A DNA stretch of 64,000 nt from Oncomelania hupensis (GCA_036898135.1 CM072512.1:41156618-41220617); one strand, 5' to 3'; positions 44,693 to 57,240 are shown, numbered from the stretch's first letter. Numbers and translations are program-made. Notes: a model not told the origin generated them from the letters alone.

Positions 44693-44774
44693 AATGGGCA
44701 AACGCAATTATTCTCCCCACATCTACAAATAGTGTTTGTAAAGGTCAGCATAGAAATGTGAAAATTTTGAAATT

Positions 44775-45368
44775 TGAAATGTGAGATTATCTGCCTCTCA
44801 CCCTTGCTGGACGCTGAGGCAGTGCACCACATTACCAACGACTGGAGCCACCCTACCCGTATATAAACAATCCGCATGGGCAGGTTTTCTTCTGGTGGGA
44901 CTCTTTTTCTTCTCGTGGGACTCCTTCGACTGGGCAGTGGTAGTTGATCGGCAAGGGACGTCCGGTCGCTCTGCTGCTGTTGCTCATCTCCCTGGCTGTC
45001 CCAACTTCTTTCACTACGACAGGACGGCGTCGGGTTCCTGTGGAGGGTGGCGTCCTCCGGACAACAGTTGCTTGCATTGCCATGGTTCCCGCCGTCTCGT
45101 CCCCACTCTTTGTGGGTCAGTGCATCGCGGACCCCTTCAACATGCTTGCGTCGAGCGGTTCGACGACCTCTTTCCTCCCTGCGAGTAGACATCTTGTCAG
45201 ACAACAGTTACCATCGTCTTCTTCAGCCAGATAGGCATCTACACCCTCTGACTTATCGTCTCATCACTATCAGCTGGACAAGCTACCATCTTTGTTTTCT
45301 CATCTACGTCCCCTATATGCTAACGTGTGCGGGGACAGGAAATCTAATATACAATACAATACAAGATT
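44775..45368 (+). mobile_element. RepD, longest copy
   Basis: The plus strand ends in TACGTCCCCTATATGCTAAC, GTGTGCGGGGACAGG, AATCTAATA and an (ATACA)n tail, the same hairpin-bearing 3' end as at 35163 and 25990. The upstream ~500 bp is GC-richer than its surroundings and probably the body. The 5' boundary and TSD are uncertain. Overlapping open frames on both strands (for example 171 codons on the minus strand) have no recognised domain. Confidence 0.5.
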
Positions 45369-45369
45369 T

Positions 45370-45545
45370 GAAGCTGCACACCGATGACCCAGGTTCGAAT
45401 CCCGTGGTGGGCTAAATAAAAAGTGGCCAATTTTTTACTGTCCATTTTATCAGTGTGATTGCTCTGGTGGTTCAGTATTGATTCAGGTCCCTACCCCTTG
45501 TTCCTTTTGGATGGTTATCCCCGCCTGCCATATCGACAATGATGG
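45370..45545 (+). mobile_element. tRNA-like SINE fragment
   Basis: A box-B-like stretch, CCCAGGTTCGAATCCCGTGG, is followed by an unrelated body. Box A is missing. Confidence 0.45.
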
Positions 45546-45588
45546 GTGTAGATATTAAACCTCAATGTTCCGGTTTTGAACTTCGAGG

Positions 45589-45775
45589 GACCAGATAGCT
45601 CAGTTGGTAGAGCGGCTTACTAGTAGCCGAAAGGTCCCTGGTTCGAATCCCAGGTTGGCCAACGTGTGACCATATTATTTTCGCCTTACCATCAACGGGT
45701 TCGCTGGTGTCTAAAATAATGTGACCAGTAGTCGCCTATACGCTCCGGTCTCGTGTGAATTAAATCTAAAAGGTC
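45589..45775 (+). mobile_element. SINE-H, second copy
   Basis: Box A ATAGCTCAGTTGGTAGAGCG, box B GGTTCGAATCCCAGGTTGG, and the body AATAATGTGACCAGTAGTCG match the 21-kb copy. It has about 40 extra bases between head and body. It is not a functional tRNA for the same reasons (loop TACTAGT lacks U33). Confidence 0.8.
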
Positions 45776-45913
45776 GCCCCTGACGTTCACGACAACCATC
45801 CGATGTAGCGCAGAAAGCCATCATGTCTTTCTACCCACCAAGCACAAACCTAATGTATCTAATGAATACACCTTGCGTTCCAAATGACTAGACGGTAGTG
45901 TAGCCTAACAACC

Positions 45914-45992
<79 letters not shown>

Positions 45993-46147
45993 GCAGACAG
46001 GACTACGAACCCTACTCCTTACAGCAGCATATCCGACTAAACTAAATCATCATCATCATCATCATCATCATCAATCATCAATCATCAATCATCAATCATC
46101 ATCATCATCATCTTCTTCTTCTTCTTCTTCTTCTTCTTCTTCTTCTT
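45914..46147. repeat. AAT, CAT and CTT arrays
   Basis: (AAT)n at 45917-45990, (CAT)n with CAAT interruptions at 46046-46110, then (CTT)n to 46147. Confidence 0.95.
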
Positions 46148-49038
46148 GAGTATTCTACTATAACCAGGCCTAAATGATTTCCTACAGTTGATAGAAAGCG
46201 TGTCATGCAAAGTCAGTGCGCTACAAAAATAGCTACTTTTTCTTTTTCTTTTCCTTTTCCTTTGTTGTATTGATTCTGTGGCCCACAGTTTAGCTGATAT
46301 AGGACAACATGTCTTATGCTTGATAGCATGTTATAATAATATTTGTCGTCTTTTCTCTTCTTCCTCCTCCTTCTTTATCTTCATCATCCTACGCCTTTTC
46401 TTTCCATCATTCTTCTCCTTCGTATTGTTTTTTTTTTCTCTTCGATCTGCCCCACTTTTGTTCTTCTTCTACTTCTCTCCCCCTTCTTTCTATCCTCCTT
46501 TTCTTCATTCTTTGCTAGATTTTCTCCGGCCTCATTCTTCTTCTTCGATCGCGCTTATCAGATTATTGCAGGCAATTTCCTGTTACACATACACACAGAC
46601 CGGAACAATGGCAAGAAAAAATATCATCATCATCAGTGGTCTAGGTATCTGATGAGAGACGTCGGTGCTTACGCAGTGTCGAGTCTAAACAACGGAAGAA
46701 AGTTGAACAATGGAAGCAAAGTTTCTAAGGTCTTCAGGACATAATAACAGAAACAGACTCAGACATTCTTCGCCGTTAGTTGTGAAAAAAAAATCCCTCA
46801 AGAATGTGAAACAGTTACCTGACGTGAGGACATATAAGTGGTTCTGATATTTTCTTCACAACTTCAATCAGTTTGTGCGGCTCAAAGAAAAATCCAAAAT
46901 TCCCATATCTCTTAAATGGGGTAAATAGTTAACGGAGCACATATCTCTGCGAAACGATTTGTAATTGATTGAGGATCAGAAATTACTCTGCATAAGCCCT
47001 TAAGTAGCGTTAACAAAGGACCGCTGTTCACACTGTGACAATTCTGGTGTAATCCACGAAGGAAGATGAAACAAAAAAAGCTGTTTTTATGGCTTTCAAA
47101 ATACTTCTCTTTGATATGATCCAATACTATCCTTATTCTATTCAATGTGTTGAATAGATGACTAGACTCCTTTCAAAGGAGAGACGAAGTAGAAGATTGG
47201 GCCAAAAAGCAGTGTTCTATAATACATCTGTTTTGATACGATTACTTTTCTTGTTGTTTGTAAGGGACAGCAACCATTTAGTTTATGTCCGAGTTATCAG
47301 GAACCTTAGTTTTAACCCTTTGAAAGGTATGATAAAGAACCCCGCTGAACACACTGTCTTTAGTAACAACAGAAAAATGTAACAATTTAAAGCGAGCTTC
47401 AACTGATCAGGAAATCAGTAGCATATCACAATCAACTGCTTGAGAACTGTGACGAGTGCCCCGCTGTTCATACGATGACAATTCTTTAATAAGCAAAGAA
47501 GACCGATGAACACAGTGAATCCGAGTTTTAATCCTTTGGCCTTTAAAACTGTTCGAGATGAATCAGCCTCTTTTCGTCCTTGAAAGATTACCCCACATGG
47601 CTTATAAATAATGGCAACGGGAGACAACGTCCCTTTGGTAAGGAAATATTCAGTGATGATGGTTATAAGCACCAGTTACAGAAGCAGGGACGGACTTGTC
47701 AAGATAAATCGTCTTTTAAAATAAGTTGTCCACCTACACGTCTCAACTATGACACAAGGAAATAACGTAATTTGGAATATAACCACCTTACAGATTACCT
47801 TTGAACTGTGAACTTTGTCCTTCTATTTCTGAACACATAATAAAACATTACACATATAAGCAAACGGTTATATGCCCAGAGTGGTGGAGGGGAGGAGGGG
47901 CCAGGGGCGTTTTAGCCAAAGAAGAGGGCTAAGTGTGGGTGGGGAATACATATCAATGTACATGGAAACCCGAACGGCATACATTTATTCATCAATCATA
48001 CCACAACAGGCAATCACAATAAAAGAAAAAACAACAACACAAAACAACACATACACACAAACAAAATACAACAACACATACTTCACAATTTGCTAAAAAA
48101 AATATTATGCAATGACAACAATATTATACAATGAGGCCGCAAGAAGTAAAAAAAACAACCTTGTACAGCAATTCACAAGAGTAGTAACAATACAATAAAG
48201 TTGTAGTTCAAAAGACATTGAAACACAATTTACTAAAGTTCATTCATATTAAGAGCTGGCTATTCTCGTGTATTAAAATAACAATAAAAACAGTAATATG
48301 GTGAAGCATCAATTCAACATACACTGATAGAGAAAAATACATGTATTATAATTATTAACAGATAATAACAAAATACTATAAATGTTTATTCTTACGGAGA
48401 AATGGCTAAACTTATCATTAACACTAAATGCAGCATGCGTTACAAAAAGAACGCAAGACATAATTACTCGTTAATAATAAAAAAAATCATTGATTTAATA
48501 CATCGACAAAATTACGCTGATAAATTTACTTAAGTTGATTAGTTTACTCTTACTACTAGGATTCATAATTTGATGCATTTTGATTACGTTTGGGTGATGA
48601 AGGAAATAGTTTGGGGAAAAAGATGCTCTATTTCCTTTTAAGTGGGCGAGAGCATGAAAAGAGATAATGAATTTCATCTCCAACTTCTTCTAACGTCCAT
48701 AAATAACATACCATTTCATCTCTCACAAAGCGTATGACAGTTGTACTGAACACACGGAATATCTAACGAAAAATGTCTTATAGACGATATCATTTGATGA
48801 GAAGTACATCTGCTCAAACAGTGATGAATCTGCTGGCATAACCTAACAGATCCTCACAAAGCGTTTGACAGCGGCACGGAACAGACAGGTTGAAAGCGTG
48901 TTAGTCGCCTTTAGTACGCAGACGAGCAAAACAACATCGCGTTTCACTTCGGAGGCAGCTGAGTGAAACGCTTGATACAAGCGGGGCCTGACAGGTTTCT
49001 TAAACTCAGTATGGAGAACAGCCATTTATATCTTACTC
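46148..49038. other. Unassigned, pyrimidine- then AT-rich
   Basis: 46220-46560 is a C/T-rich stretch whose Phe/Ser-rich frames (46278-46744) are compositional. From 46750 to 49038 the DNA is AT-rich with no repeat relation that I can support. Confidence 0.5.
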
Positions 49039-49044
49039 AACTTC

Positions 49045-49152
49045 TTTGGACAAGTTATTGTCCTTTTTTATCTGGAAATTCTGGGCCGCCTCCCTTGGGG
49101 AAGGCGAAGTCGCAGCCTGTGGCGCACCCAAACCCAACCTACCTAATATTAG
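49045..49152. repeat. Dispersed repeat E, copy 2
   Basis: Matches 8510-8615 (GGAAATTCTGGGCC, CTTGGGGAAGGCGAAGTCGC, CTGTGGCGCACCCAAACC). Confidence 0.65.
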
Positions 49153-49184
49153 TGCGGGGTTTTTTTCCTTGACATTTTTTGTTG

Positions 49185-49370
49185 TGTGAGCAAACCGGAG
49201 TACCCGGAGACAACCGCTGAGATGTTGCCCGGGTCAAAAGTAAATAATATTTGGAGAAACATAACACCCAGAGGCTGGATCGATCCCACACCTGTCAGGC
49301 GCCATTGGTTCCTAGCCTGTGGACAAGGCAAGTTAGTCCCGCCTTAGACCACGAGGCCACTACGCTGGCT
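49185..49370 (-). mobile_element. SINE-F
   Basis: Antisense SINE: head GTGGCCTCGTGGTCTAAGGC, then GGGATCGATCCAGCCTCTGG, and body motif CTCCGGGTACTCCGGTTTGC. It is the better-kept of the two copies. Confidence 0.75.
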
Positions 49371-51002
49371 TGTGATAAGACTAGAACTATGCACAATCAC
49401 GACCTTGTGATGAGCAACCATTGCACAGCCCAATCCTTTGATGATAAACTATTGTTTAATGTAAGGCATAATCAGCATTACCAGCCAAGGAAACCAGGCA
49501 GCCGATTATCGATGACACATAGTGCATAGCTCTTTGATAACGTTGCAAGACGTTTGGCATTATGAAGAAAGAAACAATACAGCTTAGTACCGACTAACTA
49601 CATAACATAGCCTTTTGTTGAAAAGAACTATTATTGAAAATTACTGCAGGCACAATCAGCAATTTCTAAACTATTATTGTTTGGATAATATTCGCGAAAG
49701 AAACATTTGCAACTTAGTATTAATGAGCCACAGAACGCAGCTCTTTGATGATTGATGTCCATTGCTAAAAGTAATGCAGGAGGTCTGACATAATTTCATA
49801 GGAAAAAATGGAAAAAAGCAATGCAAGTAAATGCAAACTTTTTTTTTTTAAATGTCAATGTTATGTACCAAACGAGAACATTTCATATGTCAGTTGAATC
49901 CCTGTTTTAAACGACACAAACCATGCACAATTAACACTATCAACTGAGTGTATGGAGCTTACAGCACAACTATACATTTAAAATATGAATCGTGTTAATG
50001 TCCACCAATGCGTTATAGAACAATACAAACTGCGCATAGCAGATTCCAGAACATTCCTGTGGTGAGAAGAAACACAAGTCAAACTACGGAGATGTAAACC
50101 ATAGTGTAACCTTCGAATACAAAACAACCCAATTTCTGAAGCTGTTACAAGTTTTCCATACAATTTAATGATTAATTAACACAGAACTAATAAGAAGTTT
50201 TACCAATAAATGATGAACTATCAAAATGATTTCGAATATGGAAAACTGGCAGGTAAAAAAGGCTAAACACAGCATAATTGCTCAGTCTAGAAACTGTGAC
50301 AAACTTTATACCCTGACTTGGTTGGTTGTTGAACAATTGAAACCTAAAACCTATAACCAATCTGACGAGTACAGCTATTACAGAACACGGGACACTGTTC
50401 TTCTATGTCTGACACTGTTTTTCCATCTCTTGACAAATCTGGCTTACCCTGGTTGACTATCGCAAGGCGTATGACAGTCGTAGTATTGAACAGGCGGAGT
50501 CAAGTTTCTCGCCACTGGTTGCTGGCTAATGCTACAGTGCAGAAGCTGCTCAGATAATTGCCTCTCCACTTCCCACTTTCCTACTTTTCCCTTAGCGAGC
50601 AGCCATTTCCCAGTCACAGCCCCAGCAAGCACGGAGACGTTGATGGCAGCGATGAGCAAATAAACAACAGCACTACCGCGTTTGTGATGTTTCATTTGCG
50701 AACGAGTTCACAATTGATTGTTTCCTTCGCTGGCGTTAATTATCTTTTGTTTCTTTTTTTTGTGTGTGGCAATTTCCTCGCCACATAACATTTTCTCCTT
50801 ATTGGACGCCAAAACAGAACGAACTGCACTCAGTTTTACTCAGGAAGCCTCCAAGAAACGGAAATTTGCTAAAGATTGACCAAAACGTCAAACTGCCAAA
50901 GTGGAACACTGAAAAGATGGAGATATTTTGTGTGTGAGTGTGTGTGTGTGTGAACGTGTATTTATGTCAAAGTGGGAACTCGACTTTGTTTTTTTTAATC
51001 AT
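49371..51002. other. Unassigned AT-rich sequence
   Basis: (GT)n lies at 50930-50952. No gene was recognised. Confidence 0.5.
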
Positions 51003-51736
51003 AAATGGGGTCTTTTGCTCGGACCCCACTTTTTTCCAGGGCCCCACTTTTTCAAAGTGCTCGCAAGTGCTCTTTAAGTGCATGCAAGTGCAGTTGTAGT
51101 GCATGGAAGTGCAGTTGTAGTGCATGTGCACTTAAAGTTCACTTCGCAAAGTGTAGTTGTAGTGCATGTGCACTTAAAGTACACTTGGCCAAGTGTAGTT
51201 GTAGTGCATGTGCACTACAACTACACCAGGTCAAGTGTAGTTGTAGTGCACATGCACTACAAGTACACTTGACCTGGTGTAGTTGTAGTGCATCTTCCAG
51301 ACGGGTAGGATAAGGAACTTTCCTCGACGATTAGGGTAAGGCAGTGCCTCGACGATTAGGGTAAGGCAGTGCCTCGACGATTAGGGTAAGGCAGTGCCTC
51401 GAAAAGGGTTAGGGTCAGGGGCTAGTTGCAGCGCTGCAACTAGCCCTGACCCTAACCCTTTTCGAGGCACTGCCTTACCCTAATCGTCGAGGCACTGCCT
51501 TACCCTAATCGTCGAGGAAAGTTCCTTATCCTAGCTGTGTTTTTGAACAAACTTGACGTACTTTGTCCCTTATAGGCGAGGAATTAGGTCAAACTTTTTG
51601 CGAAAAGGGTGCTTTTTTGAACAAACTTGACCTACTTCGTCTCTTAGGAGCGAGGAATTAGGTCAAACTTCTGGCAAAAAGGTGTCTTTTTTGAAGAAAT
51701 TTGCCTCTTAGGCGGCGAATTAGGTCAAAGGACCCT
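51003..51736. mobile_element. TIR-bounded fold-back element
   Basis: The left end AAATGGGGTCTTTTG and the complement of the right end, AAATAGGGTCCTTTG, form a 15-bp inverted repeat with two mismatches. Inside are repeats of GTGTAGTTGTAGTGCATGTG and its complement (51060-51297), then a ~100-bp palindrome, then tandem GACCTACTTCGTCTCTTAGG / GAGGAATTAGGTCAAAC units. A relative is at 14113-14405. No coding capacity was seen. TSDs are not clear. Confidence 0.55.
51307..51532. repeat. Long palindrome with TTAGGG motifs
   Basis: The centre is GTTGCAGC|GCTGCAAC at 51432/51433. The right arm is about 99 bp; the left is 126 bp because it has three copies of a 25-bp unit (CTCGACGATTAGGGTAAGGC..) against two. 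Apart from that and one extra G the arms are complementary. Confidence 0.9.
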
Positions 51737-51754
51737 ATTTAAACATGAATACAC

Positions 51755-51782
51755 GAATGTGTGTGTGTGTGTGTGTGTGTGT
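51755..51782. repeat. (GT)n microsatellite
   Basis: Short GT run just beyond the TIR element. Confidence 0.9.
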
Positions 51783-51846
51783 AAAAACAATTCCAATGCA
51801 TCTAAAATGTGTAGCTCTTAAATAATATAATTATATTTCAATTATG

Positions 51847-51929
51847 TTATATAATTCAATCTAATTTCAGTATGAAGAGACAATAATAACTCTTGTTTCT
51901 TCATACTGAACTTAGATTGAATTATACTA
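51847..51929. repeat. ~30-bp-arm hairpin
   Basis: ATTCAATCTAATTTCAGTAT, GAAG is mirrored by CTTC, ATACTGAACTTAGATTGAAT across a ~20-bp loop, with one or two mismatches. Confidence 0.85.
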
Positions 51930-53090
51930 ATTCAGTAATTGTAATTCAGTAATTTTTTTTTAATTCAGTAATTTTTTTCCCTAGCGCACCGAGCATGCTT
52001 ATTTGGCCTAGATGGAATCGCGCTATACAAGTGTTCATCATCATCATCATAATTGTCGTTGATTTTTTTTCGGCAGGCTTCAGATTTACTAGGACTCCGG
52101 TTTTGACTCGATGAATATTGCAATTTAATCCAAACCAAACGTTTGTGATACATGTGCGGCAAATAAAAAGACAAACAACGTTGCTAGAGTATATTCAGTA
52201 AAATGTCTACCTACACGCGTGCTACATGTAGAACAAGTCTAGATGAGTATCAACGCATGTGAACTACACTACAAAAACATTAAAACACATTTTGTCCCTG
52301 AACCGCACATAATTATAACTGACGCCAAAGAATTTGTTTGTGTACAGTGTTAACGCCAACAGCAAATCTAAGCTCACATTTCTGCATCAGTACCAATCAA
52401 CACACGTCTTCTCTCCTAACCTAACATAGCTTCACTCGATCTCACGAAGGCACACGGATGAGCGAAGCAAGAATTTCGGTTTGTAAACAGGCACGACTGA
52501 ACTGTCGCGTTTTCTCCAAGCAACACGTGCACAGGACAAAAGCGCCCTCTGCAGACGATTTCAGTCTGTTGCTTACCCGCAAGGAACCGTTCTAACAATT
52601 CCCTGTCCCCCCAAAAAAAAATCCTACAAAACAACAACAAACATTGACGCTAGTTTCAGATAAAAGAGGAGAGATGGCGAAGACAGTGGAGAAGGAAGAC
52701 GAGGCCAAATAATGAAACGAAAGGTTTGCCGTCCTACAAACTTGAAAAGAGTTTCAGGAAAAGATGACGAGGACATATAAGGGAAAGAGAGGACGAAGAG
52801 GGGGGAAAGAACAAGAAATGGAAGTGGAAAAAAGTATTCTACGCCAACCGATACGCAGCTAGTTTCAGGATAAAGGGAAGATGACGAATAAGTGAGAGAG
52901 GAACGGAAGAAAGAAAATCACACAGAAAAGAAAAGGCTTTCCGTTCTATAAAACTGAAGCAGCAGTCAGGAAGAAGGTCAAGGAGGCAATGAGACGGAAG
53001 AAAACAGAGAAATGAGATAGAGATTTAAATTAAAAAGGAAGTGAAGAATAGGGCGACCGAACATTGAAGTTTAATTTTATTTAGTCGTTC
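51930..53090. other. Unassigned; purine-rich 52660-53070
   Basis: A GA-rich stretch without a clear period. No gene was recognised. Confidence 0.5.
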
Positions 53091-53094
53091 TTAT

Positions 53095-53512
53095 ATAGCG
53101 CTTTTCCAGCTCAAGAGCTGCTCAAGGCGCTGGCCGATATACAGGATCTAACTCAAGCCGCCCGAGACGCCCACCCGCAGCCTTTGGGCGCATGGTCTGA
53201 CGCCCGGACAACTGAGCACAATCCTAGGCAGCCAGGGATGGGGGAGAAGGACCTAGGTGCATGCTGGGTGTGTTCTTGTCACCGGCACTCACCCGTCTAG
53301 GACATGAGCGTCAGGATCTTTAAAGTCCGTTATGATGGAATGTATGCGACACACAGACTAGACCTCGGTTTATACTCTCATCCGAAGGAGTAGGAAAACA
53401 GGAGTAAAGTGTCTTTCCCAGGGACACAACACAATGGCCCGGCCAGGGCTCGAACCCGGGACCTTCAGATCCGCAAGCCGAAGCACTACCATTAGACCAC
53501 AGTGCCTCCCAA
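53095..53512 (-). mobile_element. SINE-A, near full length
   Basis: Antisense unit collinear with 1818-2270. The head at 53512-53440 carries the tRNA-like boxes (GGTCTAATGGTAGTGC; GGTTCGAGCCC in variant form) and the 3' end is TATATAGCGCTTTTCC in antisense. It is the best partner for building a consensus. Confidence 0.8.
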
Positions 53513-53811
53513 TGTACTCACCCGCCATCGGCGATACGGCCGACGGCAATGGAGACTAAGGCGAGTACATGGGTCGCAAATATAGGCCGTAAAAATGGAG
53601 AAAGAAGAAAATTACAAAAAAAGAAAAAAAGATTAAGAGTGTTTGGGCAACAATACAAAAATTGAAGCAGCTAGTTTCACGTCCAAAGACGGAAGTCAAG
53701 ATGGCCATGTGGACAGAAGAACAGCGAAATGAAAGAAAAACAAGACAAGAATGTTTTTTTACATCGTTCAAAACTGGGGCATCAGTCTGTAGAATGAATG
53801 AATGAATTGTG

Positions 53812-53830
53812 AATTATGATAATGATGATT

Positions 53831-53891
<61 letters not shown>

Positions 53892-54039
53892 CTCGATTTG
53901 GGATTGTGGATTGTATCCACCACCCGTGGGAGTGAGATTTGGGTTGCCTTCTAAGCAAAAAGCGCAACAGCTGCAAAGCAGCGCGACCCAATAACAATGA
54001 CGACGATGATGACGACGATGGATGATGATGATGATGATA

Positions 54040-54125
<86 letters not shown>

Positions 54126-54126
54126 A
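53812..54126. repeat. (GAT)n microsatellites
   Basis: Two GAT arrays (53815-53892 and 54000-54123) are separated by ~105 bp of unique DNA. The Asp, His, Ile, Met and Ser homopolymer frames are artefacts. Confidence 0.95.
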
Positions 54127-54192
54127 ATGAAAATAGTGAAGATGAGGAGAAGAAGGAAAAGGCAGATGACACTGTAACAAGCAGACCCGTTT

Positions 54193-55011
54193 GTTTGTTT
54201 GTTTATTTCATTTAACGTCTATTCACCGAAGTGATTTTAGACAAGAAAATAAAAGGAAGGTGGGGGAAAAGGATATGCGCTACATGGATGGGGGAAAGGA
54301 AATAACATTTAAACAAAATGGTACAGTAACATAACATGAAATAAAATTAAATACAAATTAAGTATTCAAACAATATTTTAAAACTCTTTTAAAAAAAATT
54401 AATTAAATTATTATGGAACATGTCAAATTTGCGAAATGTTTATGTACAGAAAAGTAAATTTTCTGAAATTGTCATATACGAAGTAATCATAATAAACTTG
54501 CAATTTTTATAACAAATGTCCTACAGGACTATAAATTATAGATTTAGCGATGATTATCCAATATTTACTATTTTTATTTTGAACATTATGAATGTTCTGT
54601 GGAATATATTGTGTTATTACCCTGCAGTCATGAATGATATGATGTATAGTTAAGTTTTCATTGCAAATGCAAACAATATCCTTGCAATATTTTGTCCTCC
54701 AAGAATTTAAAGCAAGACGATGTGCTAAAGAGGTTATTGCTCGAGGATACTGTGAATTATCACTATATATTATTTTTAAAGGAAATTTATTTTTTATTTT
54801 CTTTTCTATTATACTATAAATTTCTTTTGTTGATAAGGGGATGTCAATATGACTAACGTTGTGTTGATTTTTCGCCCCTTCTTTTGCTTTCCTGTCAGCC
54901 CAATCATTATTATCTAAACCACAATGAGATGGTATCCAACAAAACTGAACATTTGTGCCATTGATAATTAAGCAATGTATAAGATATTTTATTTCATATA
55001 TAATATCACCT
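54193..55011 (-). mobile_element. LINE insertion, 5'-truncated
   Basis: Bounded by an exact 15-bp TSD CAAGCAGACCCGTTT (54178-54192 and 55012-55026). In antisense it ends in an (AAAC)n tail (plus-strand GTTTGTTTGTTT). It carries the C-terminal coding end described in the next entry. Confidence 0.88.
54507..55011 (-). pseudogene. LINE RNase H C-terminal fragment
   Basis: The minus strand reads about 168 uninterrupted codons to a stop at 54507-54509. Near the start is the end of an RNase H domain (FCWIPSHCGLDNNDWADRKA), followed by a helical region. A C-terminal Cys/His segment (C-x-C..HHIIHDCR, with WRTKYC upstream) is typical of the tail of LINE ORF2 proteins that carry RNase H, such as those of the I group. 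Everything 5' of this is missing. The frame being still open suggests recent insertion. There is no start codon. Confidence 0.75.
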
Positions 55012-56519
55012 CAAGCAGACCCGTTTATTCCGCTCTATTCGAGCTTTTGCTTGTTTAGCAGTAGTAAAACTTAGAAAGTTACTGTAGTCTATAGCAGATG
55101 ATTAAGTTATAACTGATGTGTACACACACACTGCGAGCTGACGCGAGCCGTTTAGTGACATCATCGCGGCCTACGATGGTGTTTTGAACTTTATACCACT
55201 TAGATTGTTTCAGTCAATCGGGACACAGGTAGAGTGGGTAGAACCAGTTCTGGCTGATTCAGTCAAAGCCAAGTATAGGGTCAGTTGTGTGGAAAGCTCT
55301 GAGCAGTACACAGCTACACTCGAGCAGAGAAATATCTCCACTGATAGAACAGGGAAGCAATGCTTGTTGAATATTTGAATTCAATCAAGTAGCCAAGGGC
55401 CTGACAGTGTCGAACAGGTAAATGAACATACTTCTGTTTCATCGTGATGTATTTATATTATTGTTGAAATTATGTTTGTGGAATTTGCTATGCATAGATT
55501 TGAATTGTTAGTCCGACTTTGCCTTACCACGTGGAGAAGCCGGCCACGTGTCAAGCACGACCGGGTTTGACGCCATGTTGTATACCTGACGGAACCACTG
55601 TTGTTTAACCTATATGTATGCTTGCAGACCAGTGGCTATACCAGTGAATGTTTATAATATTATTAATTCTTTATGTGTATAGTTAGCCACGATTTATATT
55701 TATGTATGTATAGGAAATTAGAGTGGAGATTCCAGTGGACCACCGACTTAGCAGAATGTTCGTTGCTTATGTATAGAGATGTGGAGCTATCACTGAGGGC
55801 TACTTTGGCTTTCAGTGAGACGCTCTGCTCACAACCCTATTATTCAGGGTTGTGCAGAATTTTGTCTCATATGTTACAGACGAGCAGGCGGGATATCGTG
55901 AGCCCAACTCAGCAAAGAATAGAACCTAATCTACGATTCGAGTTGGCTGCCGAGGCATCTACAGCATCGAGCGCAGATAGCCCACCCGTCGAACACAAGC
56001 AACGACAACAAAGCGTGTCGTAGAAGCTACCTCAACGCAGCGCTTCAACCATGAAACCACTCAGTTAAGTGCCCAGGAAACAGTGCACTAAAACTGTATT
56101 AAAAGGACCATAGTAGTCCACTCTTCATGAACGCTAGTAGCCAGTGCCCTATGAAGAAAATGTAGCTGCCTAGATTATCAGCGAGCGAACCATTCGCATT
56201 GACAATTGAACTTTTAAGTTAGATTCGTACATCGAAGATCGTGTATAGAGTAGAAGAAATAAATGTGTGATTTTGACTGTTATCAAGTGGCTGGACTACA
56301 TATGTTTCATAGCCGTGTGAAAGCTAGTGTGACAGTAATCTTTTACCATTTTTCTATCTATCTCTCTACCCCAGCCTTAACACAGACCGAGCTAAACAAA
56401 TAAATGTATTAAAGTAATTCACCGGGTGACTCACTAGCGGTCCCCATAGAATAAGGCGAGAGGGTTACAGCATTCCATTGTGCAGAGCCCAGCAACAATA
56501 AAAAAAACCGTCACACACA

Positions 56520-57040
56520 CAAAAGATAACAGAAAAAATAAAATGTGATTTTAGAGAACCCAAATATTGTCCAGCCGAACGAAGCTCACTTTCACAACTA
56601 ACATAAAAGCTGAGCAAAGTGATGAAGAGCAGAAGAAAGATGGCGCTTGCACCAGCTGCGGCCGGGAAACAACATCGAGGACGAAACAAAACAAGCTCAG
56701 TTTGACAATGATATAATATTTTTTACCTCTCTGTAATTCGAAGAAAAGCAACATCAGCTGCAGCCGAGGTAGAAGGAGATGGATGAAAGAAGGATGAAGA
56801 TTAATATTTCGATGAAATATTATTACTTCCTGGTTTGTTTGATTTATAGATTGTACTTTTACAATTCGAATATAACCTAATAGTAGCGAAAATATAAGCA
56901 GTATTTTTATATAAAATAAGAAAATAAGTAGTTCAATGCAATAGTTTTAAAAAAAACACATGTTTATTCACATAATATAATTTTAGACCTCACACTTCTG
57001 CAGCAAGTCAACAATTAGAAAATACTTCGGTGTTCTTATA
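56520..57040. other. Unassigned AT-rich sequence
   Basis: Nothing recognised up to the duplication that begins at about 56977. Confidence 0.5.
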
Positions 57041-57197
57041 ACTCATAATAGAAGAAGAAGAAGAAGAAGAAGAAGAAGAAGAAGAAGAAGAAGAAGAAGA
57101 AGAAGAAGAAGAAGAAGAAGAAGAAGAAGAAGGAGGAGGAGGAGGAGGAGGAGGAGGAGAAGAAGAAGAAGAAGAAGTAGAAGAAGAAGAAGAAGAA

Positions 57198-57240
<43 letters not shown>

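Larger units (their letters stand above)
54173..56515 (+). mobile_element. Solo LTR, copy 3, interrupted by a LINE
   Basis: Starts TGTAACAAGCAGACCC and ends CCGTCACA. The flanking bases GACAC and CACAC agree at four of five positions. A LINE fragment with its own 15-bp duplication lies at 54193-55011. Without it the unit is ~1.5 kb and collinear with copies 1 and 2. The conserved splice-like donor (AGGTAAATG, 55417) and acceptor (TTGCAGACC, 55627) are present. Confidence 0.8.

Noticed and set aside
44689..45234. Protein gene suggested by overlapping 171-, 135- and 96-codon frames
   Set aside because: The frames overlap on both strands, none has a recognised domain, and the block ends with the RepD 3' hairpin and tail. 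It is more likely retroposon DNA.
46278..46744. Two overlapping Phe/Ser/Leu-rich frames that could suggest a membrane protein
   Set aside because: They read a pyrimidine-rich tract; hydrophobicity follows from T-rich codons.
51307..51532. Interstitial telomere (TTAGGG motifs)
   Set aside because: TTAGGG occurs only once per 25-bp unit within other sequence, not as a tandem hexamer array.
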